A stretch of DNA of 64,000 bases, from positions 138,471,005 through 138,535,004 of the forward strand of contig CM060706.1 in NCBI GenBank assembly GCA_030686995.1, read 5' to 3'. The notes beneath the pieces were generated by a model, which did not search any database, was not told the origin of the DNA, and saw nothing but the letters and a program-made list of their open reading frames with translations. The position numbers and the translations under genes are program-made. This DNA is from Artemisia argyi (taxonomy: Eukaryota > Streptophyta > Magnoliopsida > Asterales > Asteraceae). Shown one piece after another: positions 1-10,525 of the stretch; the first letter of the stretch is position 1; each line of letters begins with the position of its first letter.

Positions 1-1738
1 GCCGGGTAATAATTTCAAGCTGGTCTAACCAGTGATGTAAGCGTGTCTCGAAAAGGACTTGTCTGAGTAGAATGTACCATTTCGAGAAACCTTTGGTGAA
101 TCTGATCGGGTCGGGTAATAACTTCAAGCTAGTCTAACTAGTGATGTAAGCATGTCCCGAATGCCCGTTCATGTTCACTTAAGGTAGATCAATTCAAAAA
201 GTGCAACTCTTCCCAACATGTGCAAATTTTCAAATCAAAACATATGAGCACATGTTAAGGGGGAGCATTTGAAAATGACAAAACTCTCAATGTGTTAACA
301 AAATGTGTTTCTTATTCATAAAAACGTTGAGAGAATTTTCAATGATTTGGTAAATGGCAACATAGGATAGTCATGAAGTTATAAGGTGGCTAAGGTTAGG
401 AAAACCATCCTTTGATCTGCCAGAGCCGGAGAGATCTACCCATGGACAATACCAAATAGATAGTATTAGAAAGTCCGTAGGTATGATTATGAAAAAAAAA
501 GGAGAAATGTGAGAATGGAGAAAGAAGGGATTGAAGAATTAAAAAGAAATGAAATGAGAAAGGGTGAAAAGAAATAGCCCTCCAATTATTCAACCTTAGG
601 GCAGAAACCGGGTTCAATTCATAATCTACTGATGGTTGCTAAGGCGACATCGGTATTGAAGACAAGACGTCATGTACCCAGTGACGCACTGCACTAAGCC
701 TTCAAGCCACTCAAGTTCTCTTAAAAGAACTTGTTTCATTCTCACGGGGAACGGGTGTAATCTATCAACTTATCTCTTAGAGATGATTGATATTGAAGCA
801 GGAGACCTCTCCCTAATCTCCGCATAGGAAAACCAAATGCACTTATTGAGTCTAGAGCCTCGAGATGCATACAAAGATCTCATAGGAACATGTGCTACTT
901 CTACCTTGGTTATTCAACATTAAGGACACCAGTGGTAAACTTATGAGCCCTACGCAGATCTTAGCAATCTGCCAGAACATTTATGAGGGAAGTTACTATT
1001 GTAATTCCAAGTGATTGAATGGAAATTCCTGGCAGGGTCAACATCAAGCAGCCCTGAAAGCAGGTCACTTAGGTAATTCTTTGTGAATTACGCTTAGTGG
1101 TCGCGATGGTTACAAACGGTCAACAGTCGTGGAGTGATCTCCAGCGACTCACCCAATTGTTGATCTACTTAGGTAGTTCGTGTAAATCCTTTCAGGGTTT
1201 GCCAATTAAGAACGGTCTTGGTAAGGGTTAGAAGGAGTCTTTACACTATGTTGTTGATGATCTCTAATTCCAAACCTATAAGTACCAGATGATTTGTTGT
1301 TAACTGTTTGCTTGCAGGAATTTCTGACGGTTGCAGTTGATTGCTGAAAAGATGTTGATCAATCAACACATGCTCACACTTCGACATCACATTCTAAGAA
1401 ATCATGATCATTGATTGGGCGTCATTTATGCTTCCACAACTCTGATGCAGAAGATCATGATCCTGAAAAGTGTGAGCATGCCAACACAAAGATGCTCTTA
1501 TCACATGGAGACGTTACTACTCCAAGATGACTTTCAGACACTCATTTGGATGATGAACTTGAAGCTATTTCCAAAGATCATCCATCCTATTGAACAAGTC
1601 ATCTAGAGTCTACCACTTAAAGCACAAATATCTAAACAATGAAGAATCAAAAGGTTACGAGCTATAAAGATGTCTTCAAAGACTTGAATGCTATGATTCA
1701 ATATTTATTTTTCGGGGTAACCTCCCTTAGGGGGAGAT
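1..1738 (+). repeat. non-coding internal part of an LTR element, cut by the window edge
   Basis: No credible coding sequence is visible. The first 165 bases hold two diverged copies, offset by about 108 bp, of a unit containing TAACTTCAAGCT and GTGATGTAAGC. A purine run (GGGGGAG) near 260 and another at 1730..1738 resemble polypurine tracts; the second directly precedes an LTR start. I infer the 3' internal region of a Copia-type or non-autonomous element whose 5' part lies outside the window. The reading frames in it are short and show no motif. Confidence 0.45.
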
Positions 1739-2104
1739 TGTTAGGAATACGTTTATTCATATGAAGACTCAGTCACCCCTAGTATAGTTTAGCATGTTGT
1801 AGCTCGTAGTATTTATCATATTAGTTAGAACGTAGTTTATTGTTAGTTAGTATTTGTGGAGTCGGATCGGATCTTTACCCACTGTCAGCCCGCTCCACAG
1901 CCCGTTTCAGGGGGCGTTTTATTGTAACTATAAATACCCCTTACCTAGCTTGGAAGGGGTTGGACCTTCATTCACAATCTAATACATTACTGGTTTTCTC
2001 TCAAGGCTCTAACTCTTTCTCTCTCTAACTTCTCACTAGAAATTCTCACATAAAATCATCCTAAACACAAAACCATCCATGTTCTTATATTAGAGTATAC
2101 TACA
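1739..2104 (+). repeat. Copia-type 3' LTR
   Basis: The LTR begins with TGTTAGGAATACG immediately after the polypurine tract GGGGGAGAT and ends near TACTACA, giving the expected TG...CA termini. It contains a TATA motif (CTATAAATACCCC, about 1928) followed by a CT-rich leader, as in LTR promoters. The length (about 366 bp) is normal for Copia. The right boundary is inferred from the terminal CA and from the change to GC-rich DNA. No partner LTR or target duplication can be tested, because the left end is outside the window. Confidence 0.6.
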
Positions 2105-2921
2105 GTCCGGTCGGGTTTTCACCCGATGCTCAGCCCTAAATAGGCCCCCCGTGCATGGTTTCAGCGTTTTGCTACCCGCCGGTCAAAGATCGCCGGGAGT
2201 CTTTTTTTTTCAATACGGGAAAAATGAGCCCTAAAAAGAAGGCCAGGGATGAAGAGCAGCCCATTTTGATCAATATGTTAGATTGGCCCTGCGCCTCTAT
2301 AGAGCCCGCAACTTGTGCCATTGCCCTACTGAAGTACCAAAGGTGCGCTCAGCCCGGTGACTAAGAAATAGGTTTGCGTTTGAATTTAAGTGATGAGGTT
2401 TTTCGAGGGAAGTAGGGCTCTTATTGACTAAAAGGTCCCACTGATATGACCATAGGTGAAATCCAACCCCCTCTCTGTTCCTTTCCTGACCCTTTCCTTC
2501 GCTACTAGGACAGTCGCTAGCTTGCTTCATTATATTCTATAAGCTCCCCCCCCCCCCAATCCCAATCTCTTGTTTGAGAATAGCGTAGGTGAGAGAGGTT
2601 CTACCCGATACAACTGGCTATCCCTTTCCCCTCTATCGATACAAACTAGCAATCTCGTAGGGAAAGGAATTGCGCGTGTGGACGACTTCTAGCCTGGATT
2701 CTAACTGAGAGTTTTTTCTTTTGGGCAGATGTTCACCGTTGGATCTCGCCAATACAGCCCCCTATAGTTTTCATTACCGAGATATCTTTTTTTTTTCATT
2801 GTTCCAAGGTATTTTTTGGGTAATCTGCTCCCATACTGCAAACAGTACAAGCCCTCGAGCCTCCTTTACGCCGCCTTCCTAATAGAAGCCGTCGGTTTGA
2901 CCCCGAAGGCCGAATAGCTAT
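2105..2921. other. GC-rich block, possible organelle-derived insertion
   Basis: Base composition changes sharply against both flanking LTRs. The block is rich in balanced-GC, non-repetitive sequence and short homopolymers, the texture of plant mitochondrial intergenic DNA. It sits exactly between two LTR ends. The reading frames at 2155..2364 (+) and 2297..2530 (-) show no recognisable domain. Mitochondrial origin (NUMT) is inferred from composition only; alternatives are a captured gene fragment or an old TE. Confidence 0.35.
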
Positions 2922-4054
2922 TGTGGAAAACTAGAAGGGGGTTGAATAGTTTGTTTTAACTTGTTAATCTTAGAAAAGCTTTACGTGTAATCAACGAATC
3001 TAACTAATTAACAATAATTAATATGCAAGTATAAAGAAAGAAACGATCAAACCACAACATGATTGTTTATCGTGGTTTGGCTACAAGGACTCTTTTTCCT
3101 TGCCCTACTCCACGCCTCGAGTTTCCAACTCGAGAGTTTCAAGCACTAGTCAAGAAGCTCCTTTCATCGGTGGAGAAAATCTTACAAACGTCGCTTACAC
3201 TTTATCCGATACAAAGCTAAATACCGGGTCCTAGTTCAAGGTAGAACCAACCTAACGTCACCTATCCGCTATTTCCGACACTAAGCTAGATGTCAAGTTC
3301 TTTTACAAGGGTACAACCACTCCCGTCACACTTTGTATTTTAAGGCCTAAACTACTAACCGATCACTTATATACAAGATACAAATGAGGTATAAACTATA
3401 AGTGTTTACACAATACAAAGCTAACAAGTCTTGCAACGTTGAGTTGAAACTTGTAACTTCTCGAATGAACTTGTGAACTTCTTAGCTACAAAAGAGAATC
3501 ACATAAGTGAGTTGCTACTGAGTTAGATAAGAGTATTGAGAGTATGTATGTATTCTATAGCTAAAAGTGATGAGAGATTTCTTGCAAATGGCTTGGTATT
3601 TATAGCCAACCAAACCTGCAGACTGGCGGATCCGGCGGAACCAAAACAAGGGTTCCAACCTTGTACCCCCAGGGTTCCGCTAGGTCTGACAGTCAAAGAC
3701 CACAAGAAATCTTTCCATATCTAGCAATGTCACATCATGATTCTACAAGTCCACACTCAATAGTTTGAGTGAGAATCCATCCAGGATGTGTAAGAGATCT
3801 TATGCAAAGTCACATCCTAGATTTAGTAACCTTACAATAAATGCTTATGATGCATGCCATGATGTCATGTTACATTTTCTATATTAGGAAATATAACAAT
3901 GTTTATGTTTAATATGAAATGTAAAGTCTAGTTATACAAGACTAAAACTAAAATCAGGTTTTACTCAAAACTAAAGTTTATACTTTGTCGTTAACAAAAC
4001 TTAGCAAAGATCATAAAATATAAATAACGTTTTTAGGCGATATTTGTATTAACA
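2922..4054 (-). repeat. SIRE-like LTR (3' LTR of a - strand element)
   Basis: Read on the - strand the LTR starts TGTTAATACAAATATCG right after the polypurine tract AAAAAGGGGGAGAT and ends TAGTTTTCCACA, so it has TG...CA ends and is 1133 bp long. A TATAAATA box lies at 3597..3604 (- strand). The + strand start contains CTAGAAGGGGGTTGAAT, a phrase I associate with LTRs of SIRE/Maximus-type Copia elements (memory, not a search). A GC-rich foldback at about 3616..3693 sits just upstream of the TATA box. Its internal region extends rightwards; a full 5' LTR partner was not found. Confidence 0.65.
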
Positions 4055-4290
4055 ATCTCCCCCTTTTTGTTGATGATAAAACATAAACTTTATTTTTAAG
4101 TAAATCACTAATTCTTGTGTTAAGTCTATGAAAGTTTTTATTTAAACTTATTTTACTTAATTGATGAAAATCATTTTAAGTTTGTAAGTTTAAATATATT
4201 TTCTCCCCCTTTTTGTCGAAACAAAAAGAAGAGTTACGTAGCGGAATAATGCGAATGCTCCCCCTTGGACAATACTCCCCCTAAATGGAG
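4055..4290 (-). promoter_or_regulatory. cluster of polypurine tracts
   Basis: On the - strand four GGGGGAG-type runs occur within 240 bp (about 4057..4066, 4202..4211, 4258..4264, 4275..4281). The one next to the LTR is the likely primer for plus-strand DNA synthesis. Repeated polypurine-like runs between the last ORF and the 3' LTR are known from SIRE-type elements, which supports the neighbouring LTR call. Confidence 0.55.
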
Positions 4291-4629
4291 TGCCAAGAAA
4301 GGATTCATGGATTTTGAACCTACAAAAAAAATTAGTTGGCGATAATTACACATGAAAAATCATGTAGCCATAACATAAAATGAGAATATAAGCAATCACA
4401 CTCTCAACCAATATATGATCAACCAACAATGCAAACAAGATAGTAGAAAATATGTCATTTCAAGTAAAATTTGACTTTGTAAAAGTCAAAGACTAGAGAT
4501 GAAAACTTCCATCCTACTTTTAGAAATATAAAGGTGAAAAGGTAACTTAGAAGAGAAAAAGTCCTATGTCTATAAAAAGACCAACATTGTCTTTGATGAG
4601 AAACATCCTCCTAAGTTAAGGTCTATGGT

Positions 4630-5493
4630 TGGTGAGGATGAAAAAAAGTGTTTAGACTATTGATAATGTGTTGGATGACAAAGCGGGTTTCATCTTGAAC
4701 TTGATTAAGCATGGATTTTATGCTTTCACAAATTTGGATTGCTCGCTCACATTGCGTACAACCATGATAAGGATTAGGTAGGACTGGATTTTTGGTTGAT
4801 TGTGGTGGTGGTGGAATACTAGTGGTTGTTGGTTTGTGTTAGGTGGGTCATTCCATAAGGATTCCTTTATTTCCTCAAATGAAGAAAAAACGTTTCAAAG
4901 TGTTGTGATTGAGGTTTTTGAGGTGATAGTTGGGTTTGAGGTTGATTGTTTTTTTGGAAAATATGTTCTTCATATGGAGGACCATGGGTGTTGTTATGAA
5001 TGGGATGTACCAAAATTGGGTGTGGTTGTAGTGGTGATTGTGTTTTGAATGGTTGAGATGATGGAGATTCAAGTGGTTATGGTTCTATTGTTGGTGGATT
5101 TAGCGATCTTGGAGGAAGATTTTCCAAGCCTTCAAGAAATGAAAGTGGTGATTATGGTGCCATACCAAAAAGTTCCATGGGTTCACTCTTGGGTGATTTT
5201 GGAGGTGATGGTGATTTTGATGGTTGAGTTGGTGCCGATGTTGATGTTGGATCAATTGGTGATTTTGTTGGTGGTGAAGTGATTGAAACACTTGGTGATC
5301 TATGAGATGATGTAGGAGTTACAAGGTAAAGAAAATTTTCTCTATGAATTGGTGATGAGATGATGAGGGGTGTTTCATCCGAAGATGATGAACTTAAGTT
5401 GATTTTGGTGTTGAAGCAACAAGGTTTGACACTAATCCTAGCGGTTCTTCTAGTGGGTCGAGATGGTGGTGATAAGTGGTTTGACTTAGTCAT
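4630..5493 (-). pseudogene. Pro/Ser-rich extra ORF of the SIRE-like element, decayed
   Basis: An open frame starts at 5493 (MTKSNHLSPPSRPTRRTARI) and runs 113 codons. Low-complexity, His/Pro/Asn-biased coding-like sequence continues on the same strand in other frames. A final stretch (about 4800..4630) reads as a helical segment with CERAIQICESIKSML, so the original protein was probably near 280 residues and has frameshifts. It is basic at the N-terminus and has no transmembrane segment or catalytic motif that I recognise. It lies between the LTR and the second ORF at 6509..7640, in the position where SIRE-like elements carry an extra ORF. Function unknown. Confidence 0.4.
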
Positions 5494-6508
5494 GGTGAAA
5501 CAAGAATGCTAATACGATGACAAAGATGTAAGAGAATGATGGTGAGATGTGAGTACAAACTATCCAAGATGAACTAATTTATAGAGTTGGAGAGTTTCGA
5601 AATGTGTGTTTGGATTTGATGTTCTTCCATTCAAAGATGGAGGTTTGTAATTATTTGGAAGGGCTATGAATGTTGTCACTTCGCTAGAAGTCAGCCCAAT
5701 GAGGTTTGATGGAGTAAGATGACCAAGATATACACTAAATGCTATTTGGTCATGTCAAATGATTTAGTTTAGATATTCCATGAATTTCAAGGAACCTTTC
5801 AAAGGGTTCTTTCCTTGTGTAGAAGGGTTCCTTGGGTAAAGTATGTTTGAATTTCAAATTTGGCGGGAAGTGGCTTCCTATTAGTTTTAATGGGTGAAAC
5901 TGATCCTAATATGTTTATTGGAAGTTAGGGAAGATGATTCTCACTAAATAAAATGACTTGGTGTTTGAGAACGTGTAAAATAAAATAAAATAAAAATTGC
6001 ATCTGACTTGACGGAACCCAACGCATACACAGGCGGAACCCTGTTTTGGGTTCCGTCTGGTCCGTTGGGCCAAAACTGGGTTACCCAGAAAAATGCACTG
6101 GCGGAACCCTGTTTTTTGTTCCGCCAGTTCCGCCAAGTCACAGAAACGAGACAAAACAGGTGTACGGGGGTCGAGACGAAATCCAAGTTTTCCGAAAAAT
6201 CTTGGAACATAAAATTTAAGGTATAACTGATTAGGAAATGCAAAAAATGGATTCAGAAACATTCTTACCGTTATACTTTGACCGGGGGCTAATGAAATTC
6301 ACTATACTAAGTGAAATTTTTCATGTACTTGAACATTTGGAAACATATAAAATGTTGTCATCCTGCATAAATGTTAAGCCAATACATTGTACAAAGATAA
6401 TACTAGAATACAGAAATGTTTAGGACCATAAACCATCACAATTCTCATAATTTAACGACTACATAGTTCTAAGACATAGTAAATCCAAACGCTCCTTATG
6501 CAACTATC
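5494..6508. other. non-coding spacer with a compound foldback (6004..6140)
   Basis: No gene is visible. At 6004..6140 an outer stem (TGACTTGACGGAAC with its near-perfect complement at 6127..6140) encloses two inner hairpins, GGCGGAACCC/GGGTTCCGTC (6032..6057) and TGGCGGAAC/GTTCCGCCA (6099..6126). The same GGCGGAACC motif occurs in foldbacks in the LTR (about 3616..3693) and at about 8309..8390. The reading frames across this block run through the stems and look fortuitous. Confidence 0.6.
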
Positions 6509-7640
6509 TCAAAAGCGATCCATCTTCTTCTTGAGCTTTCCAAGATACCTTCCAATGCATTTCCACATTCCTTTTGTTTGCTTGAGTTCTTCGGATTTAT
6601 TTTTAATAGAGGGAAGTTCTTTGAGGTAGTCAAGTGGGGCTAGCCTAGAGTTAGGAAGACCATCATCATCACTCATTGATGAAGATGAAGATGAAGGTGA
6701 GGGAGAGCGAAGGCGTTTTCCTTTGGTCTTAGATACTCTCTTACCACTAAGAGGGAAAAATATGTGAGGAACTAGAGAGTAGTCAAGGCGAATTCCTTTG
6801 TCATTGGGTGGAATTGGTTAGATGGCTCTAAAGAGACGGGTGAGAAGCATTCCATTCGGAAGAGCGATTTTTCCACCCAAGGGTATGTCGGCCATTCTTC
6901 TAGCCATGTAATAAGCCAAGTTGAAGGGTTGTCTAATGGAGATACTATAGAGCGTGTAACAAAGACATGTGTTCACATGCTCACTATTTTCGACATAACA
7001 TATGACGTTAGCTCTAAGAACTTCTTCCCACTTCCAAAATTGAGGTTTAAGTTCATTAAGTTCCATTCCAAATGGGTCTTTGTTCACTTCACTTCCCGAA
7101 TGATTTTTCCTACTGTTGGAGGTTCTTACAAAGAGATGGTCACGAAGTGCTTCTTTACTAATAAGAAGAGAGGCATAAACGGGGATTGCAATTAATGGAG
7201 TCAAGACTTGTTAGGTGCCATTTATCCGAGTAGAGACACGTTCCATTACTTGGGATACCAAGAATTTGAGCAAATAGTTCCAAAGGAATGGTGTTTTGAT
7301 GGTGATTGGTAGTGAAGTTTAAGGAGATTTGATTGTCTTCATCACTAGAGAGAACCACGGTAGCATAGAACTCTAGAATAAACCTAGGGCAAATTTGTTC
7401 ATCAATGCCTAGAAGACAATCGAAGTTAATGGTTGCTAACTCTTGACGAATAGAAGTTCCTTCTAAGAAGGATGAATCAATGGTTCTCCCCTTATGGACG
7501 TACCATTTTTCTAAGCCCTTAAAGATTTTGACTTGGGTTGCAGTAAGACCTTTGGTCATGTGGTGTTTGGGTAGATACTTAAGGGTGTCTTTGTGATTGG
7601 AGAATGTTGCGGGAGGCATGTTGATTCCTAGAAAACACAA
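6509..7640 (-). pseudogene. retrotransposon additional ORF (PFNLAYY...MLLTRLF family), frameshifted
   Basis: The protein is encoded on the - strand in pieces: an N-terminal piece from 7640 (or Met at 7620, MPPATFSN), a middle piece 7204..6818 containing PFNLAYYMARRMAD and LPNGMLLTRLFRAI, and a C-terminal piece ending at 6509 with a Ser-rich basic stretch (SKTKGKRLRSPSPSSSSSS) and a Lys-rich tail. The motif layout (IDEQICPRFILEFYA, then IPLELFAQILGIP, then FNLAYY/MLLTRLF) matches the extra ORF found in many plant LTR elements, related to the 'putative plant transposon protein' family. At least two frame changes separate the pieces. It lies within the - strand SIRE-like element and its function is unknown. 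The basic Ser-rich segment could be a nuclear localisation signal (inference). Confidence 0.6.
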
Positions 7641-8518
7641 AATTTCACTTTTTAGTTTAAGTTGATGATTATTGCAATGTGGATGTTCTAGTATGTGCCT
7701 ATATGCAAACGATGTGGAGACTTAGTTAACTTGACTCATTTAATGCTCAAAACGTTTCATAATGCAACTTTTTATTATAAACAAAAGATAACCCAAACGC
7801 TCCTAATTTAATGTGGCTTCGTTTGAATGTACCTGAATATACATATTAGTTATGTATTCCCTTTCGCATTCAAGCGATTTTATGGAAATGATGTTTTTGT
7901 GACGTTTTTCATTTGTATTAACAATGTGACAAAGGGTTGTGTTCTAATTTTGAAAAATTATTTTCAAAAAGTTTACTTGGGGTGTTTGGCAAATCGTGAT
8001 AGTAATTAAGAAGATGCAATTCCTAACTAAGGGAAAATATGATTAGTTCATGACCAAGGTTTTTCATGAATGAACAAATTTGTGTATGAACCCTAAGATT
8101 TTAGTTTATGTGATTTAGTGGAAATCCTAGACATGGATTAAACATGTAATTAATATAAAGAAAACTTACAATGATGATTAACAAGGAGAGTACTTGATAG
8201 AGAGCCCTAATTTTTGAGTGTTTAAGTGTTTATGAGTGAATGATGGCTGTTTGTGAGTTATAGTTGTGGGTTAGGGAGTGTTTGGTTTAATCCTAGGAAT
8301 AACTTGATCTGCAGAGTTGGCAGACTCGGCGGAACCAAAAGGAGGGTTCTGCCCGTTTAGTCTCAGGGTTCCACCACATCAGCAGAGGTGAAAAATGTTT
8401 TGATTTGTTTTGATTTTTGTGATTTTATTCTAATGTTCCAAATAATAATGTAGGTTCCATAAGTCCTAAGCCAAGCCTAAGAAGGTTGAATGGTTCTCGT
8501 TTAGGATGTTTTGTGAAA
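7641..8518. other. AT-rich non-coding stretch with foldback at 8309..8390
   Basis: No coding sequence is supported; the 60-codon frame at 7827..8009 has no features. A GGCGGAACC/GGGTTCCACC foldback at about 8309..8390 resembles those in the LTR and at 6004..6140. On the - strand it lies about 700 bp upstream of the extra ORF at 7640, so it may mark that ORF's promoter or leader (inference). The following DNA on the - strand contains a CT/AC-rich leader-like run. Confidence 0.45.
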
Positions 8519-9229
8519 GTGTTGATGATGTGGTTTTCGTATGAAACTTTCTTGGTTGAGATGTCCCTCAATGAACATTTTTACCAAGGTGATTGATTGT
8601 GCAATAGATTGCACGACCAGGCCTTCGATGGTGATCAAAGGATATAGGTGATGTTGTGGTTGAGCCAAGCTTGTGTCTAACCTGAAATAAGAAATACGAA
8701 GACACTACGCTAAGTGATTACGCAGGGGTTGTGCCCTGCGAACCACCTCTGGCGTGTGAATAAGTTCTTGATATAAGAAGTTTAGTGAAAATGTAGTAAA
8801 GTAGGATAATGGAGATTGCATACCAGATTTATGACTCGTCCAAGACTCTTTATATGTGATGAAATAACCTTGGAGAGTGTTCACACGTTTCTTGGAGATC
8901 ATGGGGGTGTCCCATGATTTATGGTAACCGCTAGGGTTTAGTGCCCCACTCCTCCTGGTTTAGCGGGGGAGCTCAGGAGGAAGATGAGACGTGGGTAAGA
9001 CTTGGTCTTATCAAAGTTTGGACTTGGCATTGTTCCGTCCTTATAACTTATTGAAGGATACCCCGAAGGGTTTAATCCTTTGAATAGCGAATTCCCACTT
9101 GGTAACTAGATCACTTGTGATTAGTTTTACGCCATTGAAAGTTTAAGGAGGCTAGCCAGAGCCTTCGATATGTAGGTTGCGACAAGGCTCGAAGGGATCC
9201 TTCGAGCTAATCGGAGAGTACATCATCAA
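8519..9229 (-). repeat. possible LTR of a Tat/Athila-type element
   Basis: On the - strand a purine tract, CAACTGGGGGGCTTGATGA, is followed by TGATGATGTACTC, the arrangement of a polypurine tract and LTR start in Tat-type Ty3/gypsy elements. The other end (TGTTGATGATG near 8519) is a guess. There is no partner LTR. The frame at 8705..8902 is not convincing. Confidence 0.3.
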
Positions 9230-9849
9230 GCCCCCCAGTTGAAAGTCAGATATACGTACGAGGATATATGGTTTTCAACTCTATCCCAAGCTCATACGTA
9301 TCACATTATATCGTAGAGTTACAAAACTTGGTGTTGTTGAACAAGTTCCGAAAGCAGGCGATATTTGTATTAATAGCCATGTCTGATGAAAGAGCCACCT
9401 GCTGACTTGGTGTTGACGAACAAGTTCCGGAAGCAGGCGAACAAGACTTGGGATCGCGACTCGTACCAGAAAGTCTTTTTTTCCGGACAACTTGTAGGGG
9501 CGGAGAAGGGCCCTTACTCCGTCCCACACAGTGTATTACTATCGGCCCTACCAGACAACATCTACCTACACAAGCTCGATCAGGATATCAGGAGGATCCA
9601 ATAGAAGTTCGAAATTTTGATTGCCTTTTGCATCAAGAGTACCCGCGCGTCTCAAACCCACCTTTATCCCAACAACCCCATGCTGAATAGAGAGGAACCC
9701 CGTCTATCCATGGTCGGGTACAAATTCCTTTTTCTTTCTCCCATGTAGCCATTACCCGAATTCACACAAGTGTGTCCACACCCCCAAACTGACTTTACGA
9801 GGAATCCATTTTTGTTTTATGGATCGGTTTTCAACACAACAAAACTGAT
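9230..9849. other. unassigned stretch with duplicated segment and filler
   Basis: A segment of about 36 bp (TTGGTGTTG...AAGCAGGCG) occurs twice, at about 9328..9357 and 9408..9439. The copies are separated by filler that includes 18 bases identical to the inner edge of the LTR at 4036..4053. Two overlapping + frames (9386..9604, 9448..9690) have a coding-like feel but match no family I know; both lack a convincing start context. Confidence 0.35.
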
Positions 9850-10525
9850 ACATTACTATCTGGTTTTAATCGCGGTTCGGATATTGCTTATCTATTCTTA
9901 TATATGGATGATATTATTTTCACAACTTCTTCTGCAGCTCTTCTTCAACGTATTGTTGCATTTCTTCACAGTGAGTTTGCTACGACTAATATTGGCTCTC
10001 TAAATTATTTCCTTGGTGTCTCTGCTCAGTGATCGGCTTCAGGCATGTTTTTGTCTCAGTTGAAATTTGTAGAGGAAATTCTTGAGCGTGCTCATATGCA
10101 GAAGTATAACCCGCACAGGAACCCTGTTGATATTGAGTCCAAGCTTGGTTCGGATGGTGATCACCCTACTTTATATTGCAATCTTGTTGGTGCGCTTCAA
10201 TATCTTACCATTACACGACCAGATTTATCTTATGCTGTTCAGCAGACCTGTCTTTATATGCATGACCCTGGTGAGCCACATTTTACTGCTTTAAAGCATA
10301 TTTTGCACTATGTCCATGGTACTGTCGATTATGGTCTTCAGCTTCATGTCTCGTCCACTACTCAGCTTACTGCCTATACAGATGCTAACTAGCTAGTTGC
10401 CCTGTTACTTGGCGGTCTACATCCGGGTATTGTGTATTTCTTGGTGAGAATCTTTTATTTTGGTATGCAAACCGTTAGGTTACCTTGTCTCGTTCCAGTG
10501 CTGAGGCAGAATATCATGGTGTTGC

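Noticed and set aside
4800..5291. Val/Met/Leu-rich + strand frames
   Set aside because: Complement of the low-complexity Pro/Ser/His-rich - strand ORF region; no independent support.
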